From DATDCY01 sp031406795 [NCBI: Candidatus Rokuibacteriota bacterium] (GTDB lineage Bacteria > JAUVQV01): a stretch of DNA of 13,279 nucleotides. Below the pieces are notes generated by a model. That model was not told the origin of the DNA. It saw nothing but the letters and a program-made list of their open reading frames with translations, and did not search any database. Positions 1-6,691 of the stretch are shown one piece after another. The translations under genes were made by a program, and so were the position numbers. Where the stretch lies: assembly GCA_031406795.1 (NCBI GenBank), contig JANOHV010000033.1, forward strand, positions 1 to 13,279. The letters run 5' to 3'. Every line of letters begins with the position of its first letter. Position 1 is the stretch's first letter.

Positions 1-734
1 GCAAGTCCACGCTCCTGCGGTGCCTGAACCTGCTGCAGGCGCCGACCGCGGGAACCGTGTGGGCCGACGGCATCGGCACGCTCGACAGCCGGGAGAAGAT
101 CCGCAGGCAACGCCGGCAGGCGGGGATGGTCTTCCAGCTCCACCACCTCATCGGGCGGCTGTCGGCCCTCCAGAACGTTCTCACGGGGCGATTGGCCTAT
201 CACTCGTCCCTCCGGAGTCTCTTCCCGCTGCCGAACGCGGAGGTCGCCATCGCCATGGAATGCCTGGAGCGAGTCGGCCTCGTGGACAAGGCCTTGAAGC
301 GAGTCGATCAACTCAGCGGCGGCGAGCGCCAGCGGGTCGGGATCGCCCGGACACTTGCCCAGCGGCCACGGATCGTGCTCGCCGATGAGCCGGTGGCCAG
401 CCTCGACCCGGCCACGGCGGAATCGATCATGGAGCTGCTGAGTCGCGTCGCCCGCGAAGACAACCTGACGGTGGTATTCAGCATGCACCAGCTCGAACTG
501 GCCTCCCGGTTCGGCGACCGGGTCGTCGGCCTCGCCAACGGGGCGATCGTGTTCGACGGCACGCCCGCGGAATTGACGGCGGCCCCCCTCGAACGAATCT
601 ACAAAGACTCCGCCGGGGCATCACCGCCGCCGGCTGGCGAAGCGGATGCATCCGCCTCCCCCTGCACCGTCCTTCCCGCTCCGGCTTGCGACTCGTGCAC
701 CGCATTCGCGGGGTTTGCGCACCCTTGCCCATGA
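1..734 (+). CDS. ptxA: Phosphite/phosphonate ABC transporter ATP-binding protein (PtxA/PhnC family), 5'-truncated
   Basis: This is the ATPase of an importer for phosphite or phosphonate; it acts at the cytoplasmic face of the inner membrane and powers PtxC. The window opens inside Walker A: reading from base 3 gives KSTLLRCLN, so only the start of the protein is missing. Further on are the ABC signature LSGGERQRVGIART, Walker B with IVLADEPVASLDP, and the H-loop histidine in FSMHQLELA. The DEPVASLDP and HQ wording is typical of PhnC-type ATPases. The binding protein follows 79 bases downstream, then the permease and the dehydrogenase, which points to phosphite as substrate. After the usual family end near ERIYKD the frame continues for about 45 residues rich in Pro, Ala and Cys. 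This tail resembles translated intergenic DNA and may reflect a lost stop codon. The family call is firm; the phosphite specificity comes from ptxD nearby. Confidence 0.9.
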   Translation, partial: KSTLLRCLNLLQAPTAGTVWADGIGTLDSREKIRRQRRQAGMVFQLHHLIGRLSALQNVLTGRLAYHSSLRSLFPLPNAEVAIAMECLERVGLVDKALKRVDQLSGGERQRVGIARTLAQRPRIVLADEPVASLDPATAESIMELLSRVAREDNLTVVFSMHQLELASRFGDRVVGLANGAIVFDGTPAELTAAPLERIYKDSAGASPPPAGEADASASPCTVLPAPACDSCTAFAGFAHPCP

Positions 735-801
735 ACCGTCTCGTGCGGCCTGCCCATTCCCCGAGTCTGCCGGCAGGCGGCTGGAGGCACGAACGAGAAA
801 C

Positions 802-808
802 GGAGGAG
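802..808 (+). promoter_or_regulatory. Ribosome binding site that sets the ptxB start
   Basis: GGAGGAG lies 5 bases before the ATG at 814. The reading frame is open much further upstream, back to an ATG at 646, but the upstream part overlaps the end of ptxA and looks non-coding. This site, together with the signal peptide that begins right after it, fixes the start at 814. Confidence 0.75.
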
Positions 809-813
809 AGCCG

Positions 814-1704
814 ATGAGCACCACGAGATTGGCGAGCAACAGGAAATTGGCATTGGTCTTCGCTGCCGCAGCCCTGGTGGCGACCGCGGTCAGCACGGCG
901 ACGGCGGTGCCGACCCGTGACCCCGAGGTGCTGCGGGTGGCGCTGCTGCCCGACGAGAACGCGTCCAAGGTCATCCAGGACAACGACGGGCTCAAGCGGT
1001 ACCTCGAGCAGAAGCTGTCGAAGAAGATCGAGCTGCACGTGTTGACCAGCTACGCCGCGATGGTCGAGGCCACGCGCAACACCCGCATCGACCTCGCCTT
1101 CTTCGGCCCACTCTCCTACTGCATGGCCAAGGACAAGGCCGCCATCGAGCCGTTCGCCGCCAAGGTCAAGAACGGCTCGACGACGTACAAGGCCGTGATC
1201 ATCGCCGCCTCCGGGTCCGGCATCGCGCGGCTCGAGGACGTGCGGTGGAAGCGGATGGCGTTCGGCGACATGGCGTCCACGTCGAGCCACCTGATTCCCA
1301 AAGGGATGCTCGCGCGCGCCGGTCTCAAGCCGGGCGACTACCAGGAGAGCTTCCTCGGCAAGCACGACGCGGTGGCCCTGAACGTCATGCGCGGCAACGT
1401 CGACGCCGGCGGACTGAGCCAGGTGATCTTCAACGGGCTCGTTGAGAAGGGGACCATCGACGCCTCCAAGGTCAGGGTCATCGCGGAGTCCGAGCCCATC
1501 CCCGAGTATCCCTGGGTCATGCAGGAGGACCTGGCGCCGGCGCTCAAGGAGCAGATCCGCAAGGCGTTCCTGGAACTGCGGGACCCCGACATCCTCAAAC
1601 CGCTCAAAGCCGACTCCTTCGCGGCGATCCGGGACGCCGACTACGACGTGATCAGGAACGCCGCCAAGATCCTCGGGCTGGACCTTGGCTCGCTCGAGAA
1701 ATAA
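814..1704 (+). CDS. ptxB: Phosphite/phosphonate ABC transporter periplasmic binding protein (PtxB/PhnD family)
   Basis: This is the periplasmic binding protein that captures phosphite or a related phosphorus oxyanion and hands it to PtxC. The 296-residue product starts with a basic N-terminus (residues 1-11), an Ala/Val-rich hydrophobic stretch (12-28) and a likely signal peptidase site after ATA (29-31). The mature part has PhnD-family features: LRVALLPDEN at the first strand, a domain with DLAFFGPLSY, then GDMASTSSHLIPKGML, where the Ser/Thr cluster forms the oxyanion site in this family, and a C-terminal lobe with VRVIAESEPIPEYPW. Length is normal for PhnD/PtxB. It sits between the ATPase and the permease, only 15 bases before ptxC. 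The fold and role are clear from sequence. Specificity for phosphite over phosphonate is inferred from the ptxD gene in the same operon. Confidence 0.9.
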   Translation: MSTTRLASNRKLALVFAAAALVATAVSTATAVPTRDPEVLRVALLPDENASKVIQDNDGLKRYLEQKLSKKIELHVLTSYAAMVEATRNTRIDLAFFGPLSYCMAKDKAAIEPFAAKVKNGSTTYKAVIIAASGSGIARLEDVRWKRMAFGDMASTSSHLIPKGMLARAGLKPGDYQESFLGKHDAVALNVMRGNVDAGGLSQVIFNGLVEKGTIDASKVRVIAESEPIPEYPWVMQEDLAPALKEQIRKAFLELRDPDILKPLKADSFAAIRDADYDVIRNAAKILGLDLGSLEK

Positions 1705-1719
1705 GCCGTTCCCGGCACC

Positions 1720-2532
1720 ATGACGACCGCGACTTCGCCGGCCATCGCTGCCGTGCTCCTCGCCCGCAGGGCGTCCTTCGTCCGCGGGGCGGCCCAGGCC
1801 GCGGCGGTGCTGACCCTGATCCTCGCCAGCCTCTGGTACGCCGAATTCTTCGATCCCCGGAGGTACCTCGAGGGCGCGGCCGGGATCTTCCAGATCATCG
1901 TCCGCGAGGGGATGCCGCCGGATTTCAGCCGCCTCGCCACCTGGGGCAAGCCGCTGCTCGACACGGTCGCCATGAGCATCGCGGGCACGGCGCTCTGCGT
2001 CCTGTTCTCGTTCTTACTCGGCTTCCTGGCCGCGAAGAACACCACGATCCACCCGCTGGCCTACGTGACCTCCCGGTTCTTCCTCAACTTCATGCGCGCC
2101 ATCCCCGAGCTGATCCTCGGCATCCTGTTCCTCGCCGCCGTCGGTCTCGGCATCCTGCCCGGGGTGCTGGCCCTGGGATTCCACTCCGTCGGCATGGTCG
2201 GCAAGTTCTTCGCCGAGGCCATCGAGCACGTCGACCCGGCGCCGGTGGAGGCGGTGAAAGCCTGCGGCGGCAGCCGGATGCAGGTCCTCTGGCACGGCGT
2301 GCTGCCGCAGGTGCTCCCGCAGATGGCCGACGTCTCCTTCTACCGCTGGGAGTTCAACTTCCGCGCCTCCACGGTCATGGGGATGGTGGGCTGTGGCGGC
2401 ATCGGGCTGCAGCTGGTCTCATCGCTGAGCCTCATGGATTACCGTCAGATGACCGCCCTGCTCCTCATCATCCTGCTCTGCGTCACGATCGTCGACGGCC
2501 TCAGCGCCCGGATGCGCCGGCGGTTCAAGTAG
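1720..2532 (+). CDS. ptxC: Phosphite/phosphonate ABC transporter permease (PtxC/PhnE family)
   Basis: This inner-membrane permease of 270 residues forms the channel through which PtxB-bound substrate enters the cell. Hydrophobic segments appear at about 22-40, 82-104, 127-151, 216-237 and 244-261. The cytoplasmic EAA loop that contacts the ATPase is at about 177-200, with EAVKACGGS followed by LPQVLPQ, as in PhnE proteins. The motif NFRASTVMGMVGCGGIG (213-229) is also typical of the family. The gene starts 15 bases after ptxB with only a weak ribosome binding site, so translation may depend on coupling. It ends 4 bases before the ptxD ATG. A single permease is expected to work as a homodimer. 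Confidence in the family is high; substrate specificity rests on context. Confidence 0.9.
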   Translation: MTTATSPAIAAVLLARRASFVRGAAQAAAVLTLILASLWYAEFFDPRRYLEGAAGIFQIIVREGMPPDFSRLATWGKPLLDTVAMSIAGTALCVLFSFLLGFLAAKNTTIHPLAYVTSRFFLNFMRAIPELILGILFLAAVGLGILPGVLALGFHSVGMVGKFFAEAIEHVDPAPVEAVKACGGSRMQVLWHGVLPQVLPQMADVSFYRWEFNFRASTVMGMVGCGGIGLQLVSSLSLMDYRQMTALLLIILLCVTIVDGLSARMRRRFK

Positions 2533-2536
2533 GCGG

Positions 2537-3529
2537 ATGAGCGCCGCGCGGATCGTCGTCACGCACCGGGCCTTCGCCGAGACGCTCGTCGAACTCGGAT
2601 GCCACGGCACCGTGGTCGCGAACGATGGCCAGGAGAGCTGGGACCGCGAGGCCCTGCTCGCCAGGGCACAAACCGCGGAAGCGCTCATGGTCTTCATGCC
2701 AGACCAGGTCGACGCGGGCTTCCTCGAACGCTGCCCGCACCTCAGGATCGTCGCGTGCGCCCTCAAGGGCTACGACAACATCGACGTCGAAGCCTGCACC
2801 CGGCGCGGGGTGTGGGCGAGCGTCGTCCCCGACCTGCTTTCGGTTCCCACGGCCGACCTCGCCGTCGGCCTCCTGCTGGCCCTGACGCGGAACGTGGCCG
2901 AAGGCGACCGTTTCGTCCGATCGGGGCGCTTCCGGGGCTGGCGACCGGCGCTCTACGGCCGGGGCCTCGCCGGGAAGACCGCCGGAGTCGTCGGTTTCGG
3001 CAGCGTGGGCCGGCTGATCGCACGCCGCCTGCTGGCCTTCGAGCTGCGGGTCCTCGTCTGCGACCCCGATCCCGTCGATACCGGCGTGTTTGAAAGAAGC
3101 GGCGCCGAGCGGGTGGATCTGCACGGACTTCTCGGGTGTTCCGACTACGTCATCCTCGCGGCACCGCTGCTGCCTTCCACGCTGCACCTGTTCGACGCCG
3201 CACTGTTGGCGCGGATGAAGGCCGGGGCGGTTCTCGTCAACATCGGGCGCGGCTCGGTGGTCGACGAGAACGCGGTTGCCGGGGCGCTGCGCAGCGGGGC
3301 GCTGGCCGGCTACGCGGCCGACGTGTTCGAACTCGAGGACCTCTCGCGGCCGGAGCGGCCTGCCGCCATCCCTCCCGCTCTGCTGCAGGAGCACTCCCGG
3401 ACGCTCTTCACCCCCCACCTCGGATCGGCAGTGGACGAGGTCCGGCTGCGCATCGAGCAGGCGGCCGCCGCGAACATCATCGACGTTCTTGCGGGGCGAC
3501 CGCCTCGAAACGCGATCAACCGGGTCTGA
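2537..3529 (+). CDS. ptxD: NAD-dependent phosphite dehydrogenase PtxD
   Basis: This cytoplasmic D-2-hydroxyacid-dehydrogenase-family enzyme oxidises phosphite to phosphate with NAD+. The 330-residue length matches Pseudomonas stutzeri PtxD, and the resemblance as I remember that sequence runs end to end, including THR near residue 10, MPDQVDA, ALKGYDN, RGVW, VPDLLSVPTA, YAADVFELED and FTPHLGSAV. The catalytic set is present: Arg238 (GRGS), Glu267 and His294, equivalent to R237, E266 and H292 of PtxD, plus Lys77 (K76), Trp135 (W134) and Tyr140 (Y139). The Rossmann motif GFGSVG spans 153-158. An acidic residue, Asp176, ends the second strand where PtxD has Glu175, which favours NAD over NADP. 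The start overlaps a weak AGGCGG site and is 4 bases from the ptxC stop, so the genes are co-transcribed. General 2-hydroxyacid dehydrogenases lack this combination, so the call is strong. Confidence 0.93.
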   Translation: MSAARIVVTHRAFAETLVELGCHGTVVANDGQESWDREALLARAQTAEALMVFMPDQVDAGFLERCPHLRIVACALKGYDNIDVEACTRRGVWASVVPDLLSVPTADLAVGLLLALTRNVAEGDRFVRSGRFRGWRPALYGRGLAGKTAGVVGFGSVGRLIARRLLAFELRVLVCDPDPVDTGVFERSGAERVDLHGLLGCSDYVILAAPLLPSTLHLFDAALLARMKAGAVLVNIGRGSVVDENAVAGALRSGALAGYAADVFELEDLSRPERPAAIPPALLQEHSRTLFTPHLGSAVDEVRLRIEQAAAANIIDVLAGRPPRNAINRV

Positions 3530-3795
3530 GTCTGCCGGCCGGGGGCATCTCCGTACCCTCAGCCGGCGCCGCAGACATCAAGCGAATCCCTCAACGATCG
3601 CAATCGAAATCTCACTTCGTTCTGCTTCAGTCCTGACATGACGAATCCATCTTCTACCTCGGTTCCCATGCCGTGCCCGGGCTCCCGGGCGCTTCCGGGG
3701 AAGGGGGTGATGGCCGGATCACGGGGATGGTCAGCTCGAAGTCGCCGGCACGGTGGGATCGACGGTCAACTACACGACAACACAGGGAGGGTTCC
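3530..3795. other. Intergenic region between ptxD and the PHP hydrolase gene
   Basis: No gene is supported in these 266 bases. Right after the ptxD stop, GTCTGC (3530-3535) can pair with GCAGAC (3571-3576), and GCCGGC repeats lie inside each arm. This is an imperfect, terminator-like fold without a T-tract. A second GC hairpin, GCCCGG with a 4-base loop and CCGGGC, lies at 3675-3690. Neither is convincing as a terminator, so it is open whether the PHP gene belongs to the ptx transcript. No clear promoter or Pho box was found by eye. Confidence 0.4.
3785..3790 (+). promoter_or_regulatory. Ribosome binding site that sets the PHP hydrolase start
   Basis: GGGAGG lies 5 bases before the ATG at 3796. 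The frame is open back to an ATG at 3673, but the signal peptide begins only at 3796, so the downstream start is preferred. Confidence 0.7.
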
Positions 3796-5508
3796 ATGCG
3801 CAGCATTCTCAGGGCAGCCTCGCTCACGCCGGTCTTCTTGGCCGCAGCCGCAATCCTGGGCGGCACACCCGCCGTCGCGGGGGAGCACCACCACGGCGAC
3901 CGCGCCGTCACGGGCACGTACCTCTCCGGCGACTTCCACCAGCACACCTTCTACACCGACGGCGGCACGACGTTCACCAACGTGATGCAGAAGAGCGACT
4001 TCTACGGCCTCGACTGGTGGGCGAATTCCGAGCACGGCGGCAGCCGCCCGCAGGACGGCAGCAACCACCGCTGGACCGACCCGGCCTACTACCCGACGAA
4101 CCCGATCCTCGGCGACGTCTCCGGCACACCGCAGGCGATGTGGCGCTGGCAGAGCCTGCAGCAATACGTGTATCCCGACATCCAGGCCGCCCGGCTGCTC
4201 TACCCGACGAAGAAGATCTTCTCCGGCCTCGAATGGAACGCCCCAGGGCACGAGCACTGCAGCACCGGCATCGTCGCCGACGACGCGGCGGCCGTCAGCG
4301 CCTTCGAGTTCATCTTCGACGCGAGCGACAACGACACGAGCCGGATCGGCGAGGTCACCGCGTACGGCACGCTCGCCAAGCACAACGGCAAGACCTACGC
4401 CGGGCCCGGGGTCTGGACCGACAAGTCCTTCCCGGACCGCCACCTCGATGCCGTGTCCGCCTGCGCCTGGATGCAGGAGCAGAAGGACGCCGGCACCATC
4501 GAGGACGGCTGGATCGTCTTCGCCCACGTCGAGCGCGACGGGGCCTGGACCGCGGAGGACGGCGGCGGTTACAACATCGAGCACTTCCGCGACTTCAACA
4601 ACGCCGGCCCCGACGTCTGCTTCGGCTTCGAGGGCGCGCCGGGCCACCAGACCTCCAAGGACCGCGGCGGGTTCGGCATGAGCGCGTTCGGCGGCACCTG
4701 GGGCGGCGCGGGCTACTACACGGCTGCCGTCGGCGGGCTCTGGGACGCGCTGCTCGGCGAGGGCCGGCGCTACTTCAACTTCGCCAGCTCGGACTTCCAC
4801 AGCTACGCCACCGGCTTCGAAAAGGGCGGCGGCGACTTCCACCCCGGCGAGTACCAGCGTGATCTGGTCTTTGTCGAGGACATCGACCATGACGGGGACT
4901 ACTCCCATGCCGAGATCGTCGCGGGCATGCGCTCCGGCAACAGCTTCCACGTGATGGGCGACCTGGTGACCGAGCTTCAGTTCACGGCCCAGGCCGCCGG
5001 CGGCGAGAAGGTGCCGACGGGCGGCAGCCTCCGGGTCCCCCGGGGCGAGGGCATTGACCTCACCATCCGCTTCAAGAGCCCGGCCACGAACACCTGCCCG
5101 GACTTCGTCGGCTCCCACGACTGCGCGCCGCCGGTGGTGGACCACATCGACCTCATCGCGGGGGAGATCACCGGGAAGAAGCAGCCCGGCACCCCCGAGT
5201 ACACGATGGCGAGCAACCCGAGCACCCGCGTGCTCAAGACCTTTACGGCCGCCGACTGGAAGGTCGATGCCGAGGGGTACCAGGTGATCAACTACCGCAT
5301 CCGCAAGCCGCTGACAGACATGTACTTCCGGCTCCGCGGCACGAACCTCGCCCCCAACACCCCCTGCGAGACGGACCCTGCGGGCAGTCCCCTCCCGGAC
5401 TTCATCGCCAGCGCCTGCTATGGCTCGACCTTCGACGGCCCGCGGGAGGCCTACGCCGACCTCTGGTTCTACACGAACCCGATCTTCGCGGACGTGAACG
5501 GCCGCTAG
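3796..5508 (+). CDS. Exported PHP-domain metal-dependent hydrolase (putative phosphoesterase)
   Basis: This 570-residue protein has a signal peptide (basic start, hydrophobic 8-23, cleavage near AVAG at 26-29), so it should act in the periplasm or outside the cell. The mature protein shows the metal-binding motifs of the PHP superfamily in order: GDFHQHTFYTDG with His48, His50 and Asp55; NSEHGG with Glu79 and His80; GLEWNAPGHEH with Glu146, His152 and His154; FAHVE with His244; and SSDFHS with Asp333 and His335. This is a full set for a multi-metal site that hydrolyses phosphoesters in known PHP enzymes. After about residue 380 comes a region I do not recognise, possibly a beta domain; its cysteines, such as 434 and 443, could form disulfides. 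It lies 266 bases after ptxD on the same strand. Release of phosphite or phosphate from organic esters is a plausible job but is inference. The substrate is unknown. Confidence 0.8.
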   Translation: MRSILRAASLTPVFLAAAAILGGTPAVAGEHHHGDRAVTGTYLSGDFHQHTFYTDGGTTFTNVMQKSDFYGLDWWANSEHGGSRPQDGSNHRWTDPAYYPTNPILGDVSGTPQAMWRWQSLQQYVYPDIQAARLLYPTKKIFSGLEWNAPGHEHCSTGIVADDAAAVSAFEFIFDASDNDTSRIGEVTAYGTLAKHNGKTYAGPGVWTDKSFPDRHLDAVSACAWMQEQKDAGTIEDGWIVFAHVERDGAWTAEDGGGYNIEHFRDFNNAGPDVCFGFEGAPGHQTSKDRGGFGMSAFGGTWGGAGYYTAAVGGLWDALLGEGRRYFNFASSDFHSYATGFEKGGGDFHPGEYQRDLVFVEDIDHDGDYSHAEIVAGMRSGNSFHVMGDLVTELQFTAQAAGGEKVPTGGSLRVPRGEGIDLTIRFKSPATNTCPDFVGSHDCAPPVVDHIDLIAGEITGKKQPGTPEYTMASNPSTRVLKTFTAADWKVDAEGYQVINYRIRKPLTDMYFRLRGTNLAPNTPCETDPAGSPLPDFIASACYGSTFDGPREAYADLWFYTNPIFADVNGR

Positions 5509-5527
5509 CTCCGCGTTGCCGGATGTC

Positions 5528-5553
5528 CCTCCCCCGGGCCGCCCCGGGGGAGG
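5528..5553 (+). terminator. Perfect 11-bp GC hairpin after the PHP hydrolase gene
   Basis: CCTCCCCCGGG (5528-5538), a CCGC loop and CCCGGGGGAGG (5543-5553) form a perfect stem 19 bases after the stop codon. The position fits a transcription terminator for the upstream gene. No T-tract follows, so it may be a weak or factor-assisted terminator, or protect the 3' end of the message. Confidence 0.5.
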
Positions 5554-5606
5554 TGCATCGGCGTTCCCGGCGAACAGACCTGCGCACCGCCGGCAAGGAG
5601 ATCCGC

Positions 5607-5853
5607 ATGAGCGCGAGCGAAGCACCGGCGGCGACCGAGAGCCGCGACCACGAGCACACCCGCACCGGCATGGGCGTGGAGGCGTTCAAGCGCCTTTCTC
5701 GACAATCTGTTCTACCTCCAGGGGCGCAGTCCCGAGGAGGCGACGCTGCCGGATTACTACCAGGCCATGGCCGCCACGGTTCGCGACCGGCTGCTGCAGC
5801 GCTGGAGCCGCACCGCGCGGACCTACAAGCACGCGGCCGCGCAAACGGTGTTC
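5607..5853 (+). pseudogene. glgP: Glycogen/starch phosphorylase, 5' remnant with frameshift
   Basis: This is the start of a glycogen phosphorylase gene, a cytoplasmic enzyme that releases glucose-1-phosphate from glycogen. An ideal AAGGAG site (5595-5600) precedes the ATG. Codons 1-29 end in RTGMGVEAFKR; the frame then breaks at about 5694, and the next frame (5695-5850) continues with FLDNLFYLQG, then DYYQAMAATVRDRLLQRW and TARTYKHAAAQTV. Joined, these match the family's N-terminal block, where an Ala-Phe-Leu step is usual; two missing bases at the joint would explain the shift. Similarity stops at about 5850, just before the conserved tyrosine-leucine-serine block, so some 90 percent of a normal protein of more than 800 residues is absent. 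The remnant abuts the stop codon of the opposite-strand acyltransferase gene. It cannot encode a working enzyme. Confidence 0.8.
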
Positions 5854-6553
5854 AGCGGCTCACGGCGCGGCCGGGCCCGCGAGTCGCGGCGCCCGGAGGG
5901 CAATGGCGCTCGAGAAAGCGCGGGAGATCGCACAGGTCGCGCCAGCGCGCCTCGAGGGTGAGGCGGTCCCACTCCCACCACGCCGAGGCCAGCAACCGGC
6001 GGATGACATCCTCCGTGAAGCGCTTTCTGACGATTCGCGCCGGCACTCCGACGGCGATTCCGTAGGGGCCGATGTCCCGCGTCACCACCGCGCCCGCGCC
6101 GATGACCGCCCCGGTGCCGACCGTGACGCCGGCCATGACCTTGGCCCCGTGACCGATCCAGACATCGTGGCCGATCTCGCACGGCAAGGCGCGACGCCAG
6201 GCGAAGAATTCCGCGTCGTCCTCCGCGGCCAGGCCGAACTGGCGGCAGCGGTAGGTCAGATGGTGCTGTGTGACGCGGTCCATCGGGTGGTCGCCGGGGT
6301 TGATCACGACATGGCTGGCGAATGAACAGAACTTGCCGACCCGCGCGTGGTTGATGACTCCGTCGGTGCCGGCGGCGTAGCTGTAGTCGCCGAATTCCGT
6401 CCCCAGGAGCGACCAGCCCGGCCCGATCTCGGTCCACGCGCCGAGCCGGCAGTCGCGCACCGAGGCGCCCGCGTGGACGAGCGGCCGCTCGCCGAGCATC
6501 TTCCCGGGCATTGGTGCGCCGGACATCGCCTCCTGCTCTCGTTCCTGCAGCAT
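5852..6553 (-). CDS. Hexapeptide-repeat acyltransferase, phosphonate-metabolism type
   Basis: This cytoplasmic left-handed beta-helix acyltransferase of about 233 residues resembles the transferase family found in phosphonate (phn) gene clusters (the TIGR03308 type, from memory). Visible markers are the repeats of [30 protein letters not shown], the loop with FFAWRR, then [20 protein letters not shown] and [13 protein letters not shown], followed by PARIVRKRF and the WWEWD helix. The His in GDHPMDR and the NPGDHP block are typical of CAT/xenobiotic-type members. The natural family end is near FLERH; the last 16 residues here are Gly/Pro/Arg-rich and run into the junction with the broken glgP, so the original stop may be lost. 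AAGGG upstream favours the ATG at 6553; a GTG at 6562 and an ATG at 6559 or 6526 are alternatives. The acceptor substrate is not known. No C-P lyase genes are in view. Confidence 0.75.
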   Translation of the reverse strand: MLQEREQEAMSGAPMPGKMLGERPLVHAGASVRDCRLGAWTEIGPGWSLLGTEFGDYSYAAGTDGVINHARVGKFCSFASHVVINPGDHPMDRVTQHHLTYRCRQFGLAAEDDAEFFAWRRALPCEIGHDVWIGHGAKVMAGVTVGTGAVIGAGAVVTRDIGPYGIAVGVPARIVRKRFTEDVIRRLLASAWWEWDRLTLEARWRDLCDLPRFLERHCPPGAATRGPGRAVSR

Positions 6554-6691
6554 GGTCATCACCCTTTCGCGTTCTTGTCAGCGCTCACGAGCAGCGGTCT
6601 CGACCGGATGCTCGCGACGACCACACACGGCAGTGGCCGCGCAGCGGACGGGATGACATCCGACCTCCCCCGGGTGCCGCAGATCCTTCGG

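Noticed and set aside
3630-3645. Pho-box-like bases CTGACATGAC upstream of the PHP hydrolase gene
   Set aside because: Only one degenerate half-site; the second repeat at the right spacing is missing.
3766-5625. Long open frame on the minus strand opposite the PHP hydrolase gene
   Set aside because: Val/Gly/Ala/Arg-rich product with no family features, caused by high GC and third-position bias; the + strand has the signal peptide and all metal motifs.
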